Source: Neodiprion pinetum
Taxonomy: Eukaryota > Arthropoda > Insecta > Hymenoptera > Diprionidae
Assembly (NCBI RefSeq): GCF_021155775.2
Contig: NC_060232.1
Coordinates: forward strand, 30,821,922 to 30,885,921
Reading direction: 5' to 3'
Length of the DNA stretch: 64,000 nt
Under the pieces are notes generated by a model. It was not told where the DNA came from. It worked only from the letters and a program-made list of their open reading frames with translations, and did not search any database. Numbering within the stretch: the first letter of the stretch is position 1; each line of letters starts with the position of its first letter. A program made the translations under genes and the position numbers. Positions 59,601-64,000 of this stretch are shown here, in pieces.

Positions 59601-62026
59601 ACAAAGGCCGGATGGATGGGCCAAGATTAAAGGAAGAACGAAATAAACCGGGGCTGCTTTTGCGGGGGAAAAAAGATTGAAAGAAAGAACCGAGTTCAAG
59701 AGATAAGAAGAGATGAGAAGCGAGGGAGAGTAAAGAAAATTAAAAAAATAAGAAAGAAGGACAAAAAGTTAGAAGGTTAACCTGGCACGGAGCGAAATTA
59801 ATCCCAGTTTATGAAAAGGTCTCCTTGGCGCTGTTGCTCCCCTCGCACTGCGGTACGTTTACCTACATCTTTTTCACACCGCTGATACTCAACATCAATG
59901 AGAAAAGTGGTATAACGGGGCTATAATCGTAGGTGATTAAAATAGAACGGATATTTGCTATAAATTCTCAGGCAGATTTGACACGTGATGGTCTTTTACG
60001 TTCGAATGTAACAATTTTCTAACTGTTCATCAAACCACGTATTGTGTATATATATATACGTTATAGATACGGGACGTATATATGACGAAGATTTATGCCG
60101 GAAACTATTAGCAGTCAGTGGCTGGTTAGCAAGTTTTCTTCGTGCTGGGCGGTTATTATATACAGATATATACACCGTCCTATGAATAGCTTTTCACGTT
60201 AAATAATGTCATTTGAGGCTAAATCTTGAAATTTTTATCTAATAGGTACATAATTATCGAAATTTCTAAATGTGCATTGCAGCTGCGCTGCCGTGTGGAA
60301 TGTAGACGTGTACAACCCTACCTATTTACATGTATATACAATTTACGGGTAAAATAACGAACGACGACTTATAAGGATACACGAAGTCGCATGTACGCAT
60401 AATACCGTATTCTCGCGAAACCGTTGTGAGAAACGAAGTGCGAATAGGCGAAGAAAACAAAAAGTGAAAAAAACAGGGAGGAAAAAAGGAAAGAAACAAG
60501 TTCGAGCACAAACGGAAGTATTATATTATGAAGTATGCGAGGCTGCTGGAAGTGCAGAGCGCGTCTATAATAACTGCGAACGCTGCTGGGTGCAACGGAA
60601 AAGATGAAAGACTAGGTCAGGAGGGTCCTTGCGTGTTACGCACATTTACCCTGCAATGGGCACAGGATATAGGTACGGCCTGCAATTATGTATACGTGTG
60701 AACATATATGCACGCTGTATTTCTCGCAAACACCAACTTACCCGACAGTCGCAACCAAACGCACGCATACTTACGCAGGACGAACCAACACAGCACAAGT
60801 CGCGCAGATGTGTAACTAGTATTGGACTGGTACTATACATGTACGTGGACTGCAGGCAGTAGGGTTGGCGAGATGTGCACAAATGCTTACCGGGTGTCCC
60901 GTCCTTCGGGGGAAGGGAGGAATGAGGGGGAAAGGACGGGGATTCACGGTTCCCGTCTTTTGGTATTGGCAGGAAATTTTCCCCGCGTATTACGCAACCC
61001 TTGTCAGCTTCCCATGGCGTAATTTTCCAGGGGAACGTGCTGATCGTGGATGAAAAGGTTTGGCAAACGTACGCGATGCGTCGACAATTGATCGTTTCTC
61101 GGAACCTTGAACAAGCGTTTACGACGCGATTTAATTTTCATTATCTACGGTCACGTGACCCTGGTGAAGGAGCAAAAACTACCCAGTCACTGTGTTCATG
61201 GTACTTCTGACCTCGAAACTGCTTAGCGTTAGACCCCCTGCAACTTGCATGGTAATTGCTGTTACAAACGAGGGTCGCACGCGGGTTATTGGTAGCCGCA
61301 TGCCAAAATCTACGCGACTTATTCCGCGCAGCTGAAATCCTACAGTTGTTCTACCGTCGCGGTATAATCAAAGTTTGAAATGGAAAACTTTCTCGTAGCG
61401 TCTACGTAAATATATGATATACATGGGATTGGTACACAACGAAGACGCAGCGTTTTCTCGAACCGAATCCCCGACGGTGAAAAGGAAAACTAAATTTCTT
61501 CAACAATGCCGGCGAAAGAAGACCTGGAAAGTACCGAGTAATTTCAGTTTCCCCCGCAACGCAGGCCTCTAAGGCAATCGGGAAATTTTGTGCATAGAAT
61601 ATATAGACTTAGTCTAGAGCGAACGCTTTCGGAAGCTTTGGTGGAACGATAAGTGGGCTTTATGGAATAATCGATAGCTCAGTCCCGCAGGCATGCAGGA
61701 GGGCAGCTGGTTCCCGATATCAGCGGAAAATTTCACCCTCTGGTAGCGGGGTCCTATCGATTAATCTACGCGCCACCGCTTCGACTGCGTTTTCTTTTGT
61801 GAATGATGTTTCGGCGTACAAGGGTCGCGCGTCGCCTCGCGTCACACACACTCGCAATCAGTCCCCCGTCGCATCGACAAATGTACGTTGTTCCGACGTT
61901 GTTGTCAGGCGGGTTACTCCACGCATAACGCATGGGTGCCTGTGCATGAACGTGCGAACGGAAAAAAAACCACAAGTTACATCGCTAGGACGATACATCG
62001 GTAATCCAAAGACGCGGTTACATACC
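56645..62026. other. non-coding stretch, nothing recognised
   Basis: The longest frame, 58932-59549 (plus, 205 codons), is Arg/Ser/Cys-rich, conflicts with open minus frames over the same DNA (58919-59182), and shows no family. The AT-rich segment 57960-58260 has stops in all frames. A purine-rich segment lies at 59620-59780. No RNA gene, array or further foldback was noticed. Confidence 0.5.
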
Positions 62027-62499
62027 TACTTACAAGGAAGGTGTCCCAGGTCGATATATCCGATTCGATTTCATTTGTAATATGTATGTTAGAGTAGTCT
62101 AAAGACTAAGCGACGCGTATTTTTTTTTTTGGTTATCTGCCATTAAACACTTTGATGGGGTGAAACCATTCTCCAAAGTAAGGCATGTCAAGGGGCGATT
62201 TGGGAGTTTTTGTTTGTTTTTTTTTTCCTTAATTGAGAAAATTACATTTTTCATTTCTCCTTATGAGAAAACTTTTCCAGTTGGATTGGGTAAAAAATAT
62301 TATGTTCTCGTGGGTGAAACTGCCAAATCACCCCGTGACATGCCTTACTTCGGGGGGTGGTTTCACCCCCTGAATTTGTTTAATGGTAGATAACTAAAGG
62401 AAAAAAAAATACATGTCGCTTAGTTTTTAATCTACTGTAACATATTACAGAAGAAATCAAATCGGAGAGATCGACCTGAGATACCTTCCTCGTTAGTTG
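62027..62499. mobile_element. 473-bp foldback element (MITE-like)
   Basis: The left arm (62027-62210) is the reverse complement of the right arm (62315-62499), around a 104-base centre. Matching blocks in order are AAGGAAGG, CAGGTCGAT, TCCGATT(C/T)GATTT, TGTAATATGT, ACTAAGCGAC, a T-run, GTTATCT(G/A)CCATTAAAC, GGGGTGAAACCA, and AAGTAAGGCATGTCA. Arms differ at scattered positions and small indels, so the copy is not recent. No transposase frame is present. The frame 62160-62393 lies across the inner arms and centre and is a by-product. Element ends and target duplication are not certain, so the transposon family is left open. Confidence 0.8.
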
Positions 62500-63463
62500 A
62501 GTGAGCTGTTACCATTGTGACGGTCTCAGGCTAACCACGATTCGATATTGCTCATGAACCTGCTGACGACTACACTTGACAATTTGTTTACTTATCGCCA
62601 ATTGGGAATTCAGAGTCCCACTATGTCAGTGTTACCACCGAGTTCAGGGAAACACGATTCCACCGCATGTCCCGGAGATGCGTATGCGTGCCTATTTTTT
62701 GCTCCAGTAACCTATTCCGTTCGGGTGTGCGTACGTATACAGAGCATGCGCGGATCGTTTCAGGCGTAAAGCGCGGCGCAGCAACAGCTAGGGCAATTTG
62801 TCGAAAGACAAAGGAAGTGAAATGCAGGGAAAGTAAATAGATGCGGCGGCGGCGTAAAGCACCGAGTGCGGCACGCTGTGACGCACCGGGAAATGGGGGA
62901 AGGCTTCGAGGGTGGAAATAAAGTGGCAACGAATGAAAATTAGAAGCCTATATACCCGGAGAAATATACTCACTCTGATGTCTCTGATATCTCAGTGGTT
63001 TACCGAGCTGTTGCTTGCAGCGTCGAATCATTATTACAACTAGGTCGAGATGCGGGTTGCGGTGTGATGGTAAAAATTAAGGGATAATAATTACATATTC
63101 GGTAAATGAATAACGAGATGGGCATAGCCAAGATGTATTAGAGAAAACAAACAAGGACATCCGTTTGATAAACACGGTTAAATCTGTCTTCTCTCCCTTC
63201 TTCGTCTTTTTCAAGAACCGTCTCTGCTGCTCGCTTTTCCTCGTGCAGCAACAGCAGCAGCAGCCTTTACGGTGCGCCGGTACAAAGAAACCCGAGCTCG
63301 CTTTACCAAACTTGCGTACATACACGTAAATATGTTGTATCGTTCATCTTTTTCGTCACTAATATAAGTTTCTGGATTGGTTAGGTTGCTTTTGAGCACA
63401 CCGGTAGCCGGCATCGTAAACTTTGAATAGCGAAACTTTATGGGTACAAGTATTTATGAATTG
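62500..63463. other. non-coding stretch, nothing recognised
   Basis: Frames up to 102 codons (62621-62929 minus) without family content. A short CAG/CAA run at 63248-63262 gives poly-Cys in the minus frame 63077-63325. Nothing else was seen. Confidence 0.55.
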
Positions 63464-63487
63464 TATATATATATATATATATATATA
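63464..63487 (+). repeat. (TA)n microsatellite
   Basis: About twelve perfect TA units in AT-rich DNA. Confidence 0.96.
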
Positions 63488-64000
63488 GAAATAGTTGTGA
63501 AAAGAAAGGAAATGAGTATTATTAATAGAAGACTATGATAATTCTGAAATTACCTAATAAAATTCAAAGCTATTAGAGGGCCTTAACGATGATTAAAAGT
63601 GTTTCCAAATCTTCAAAAGGTTCAAAGAAAACTGAGACGATTAACACCCTGCGAGTTTACCAAGTGGTCCGTTCACCTTGGTGAGGATTAATTTCCTACC
63701 ATCGGCTACCAAATATCATGAACAGTAAAGTCGATCATGCCGATCAAACGGCGCGACGTTGCCGACGGAGTGTTTTTTTTTCCTTTTTTCTCTCTTTGTA
63801 TTTCTCGAATTCCGCTATCAGTTTCTTTAAGCGTATCGAGCGATAATCGAAGAAACAAGATACGAAACGTGATCCCGATGCGAAGCAGTTTGCCCGCAGC
63901 TCGTCGTTACGATATGCGAAGATCGATTATTCGAGAAAGACTCGAACCCGTTTCAGTCTGGAAATGTGGATGCCGCGCGATGCGATCGTGAGCGTGAACT
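63488..64000. other. non-coding stretch at the window edge
   Basis: AT-rich to about 63700, then a frame at 63737-63991 (plus, 84 codons) that starts in a T-run and is Arg-rich afterwards. No family is recognised. A gene continuing past the window edge cannot be excluded. Confidence 0.5.

Overview
This is ORF-poor eukaryotic DNA, almost certainly from an arthropod and most likely an insect. CpG is not visibly depleted, microsatellites of many types are common, a scaffold gap of exactly 100 N is present, and a short degenerate CCTAA/TTAGG-type patch occurs. These traits would fit Hymenoptera, but that placement is a weak inference. I see no bacterial operons, Shine-Dalgarno sites, tRNA, rRNA, CRISPR array, or recognisable transposase or reverse transcriptase.

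The window reads as a gene desert or a very long intron. Nearly all longer open frames are low-complexity (poly-Ser/Leu/Phe, Lys/Arg/Glu) or overlap frames on the other strand. None carries a protein family I recognise. The one coding candidate worth testing is a two-exon model on the minus strand (43725 to 43265). It has a helical, charged first exon, a phase-compatible GT-AG intron, and an AATAAA about 190 bases downstream. It would encode an 80-residue protein of unknown function. A weaker single-exon candidate lies at 39181-39239 (minus).

The clearest structured elements are three long inverted-repeat (foldback, MITE-like) elements in the right half. The first (34398-35021) has about 284-291 bp arms, an almost identical inner 114 bp, and flanking TA dinucleotides. 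The second (47064-47307) is a nearly loop-free palindrome. The third (62027-62499) has arms of about 184 bp around a 104 bp centre. Each would fold into a long hairpin if transcribed. Two clusters of a degenerate ~26 bp GATCAGGC-type repeat (32908-33106 and 33737-33899) lie just left of the first foldback. A probable relic of a GGACTTT-rich nonautonomous element is at 50515-50697.

The rest by region: 1-16 kb is non-coding with GA/CT, TCCCG, TTC, poly-A/T tracts, a G-run cluster and two alternating purine-pyrimidine tracts. 16-31 kb is plain non-coding with TACA, AAAT and ACA microsatellites. 32-36 kb is repeat-rich. 36-46 kb holds a G-quadruplex-type motif, CT, CTT and ATC/GTC repeats, the candidate gene, and the gap with a GA repeat on its edge. 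46-64 kb is non-coding with AT repeats and two foldback elements. No functional linkage between features can be shown from the sequence alone.
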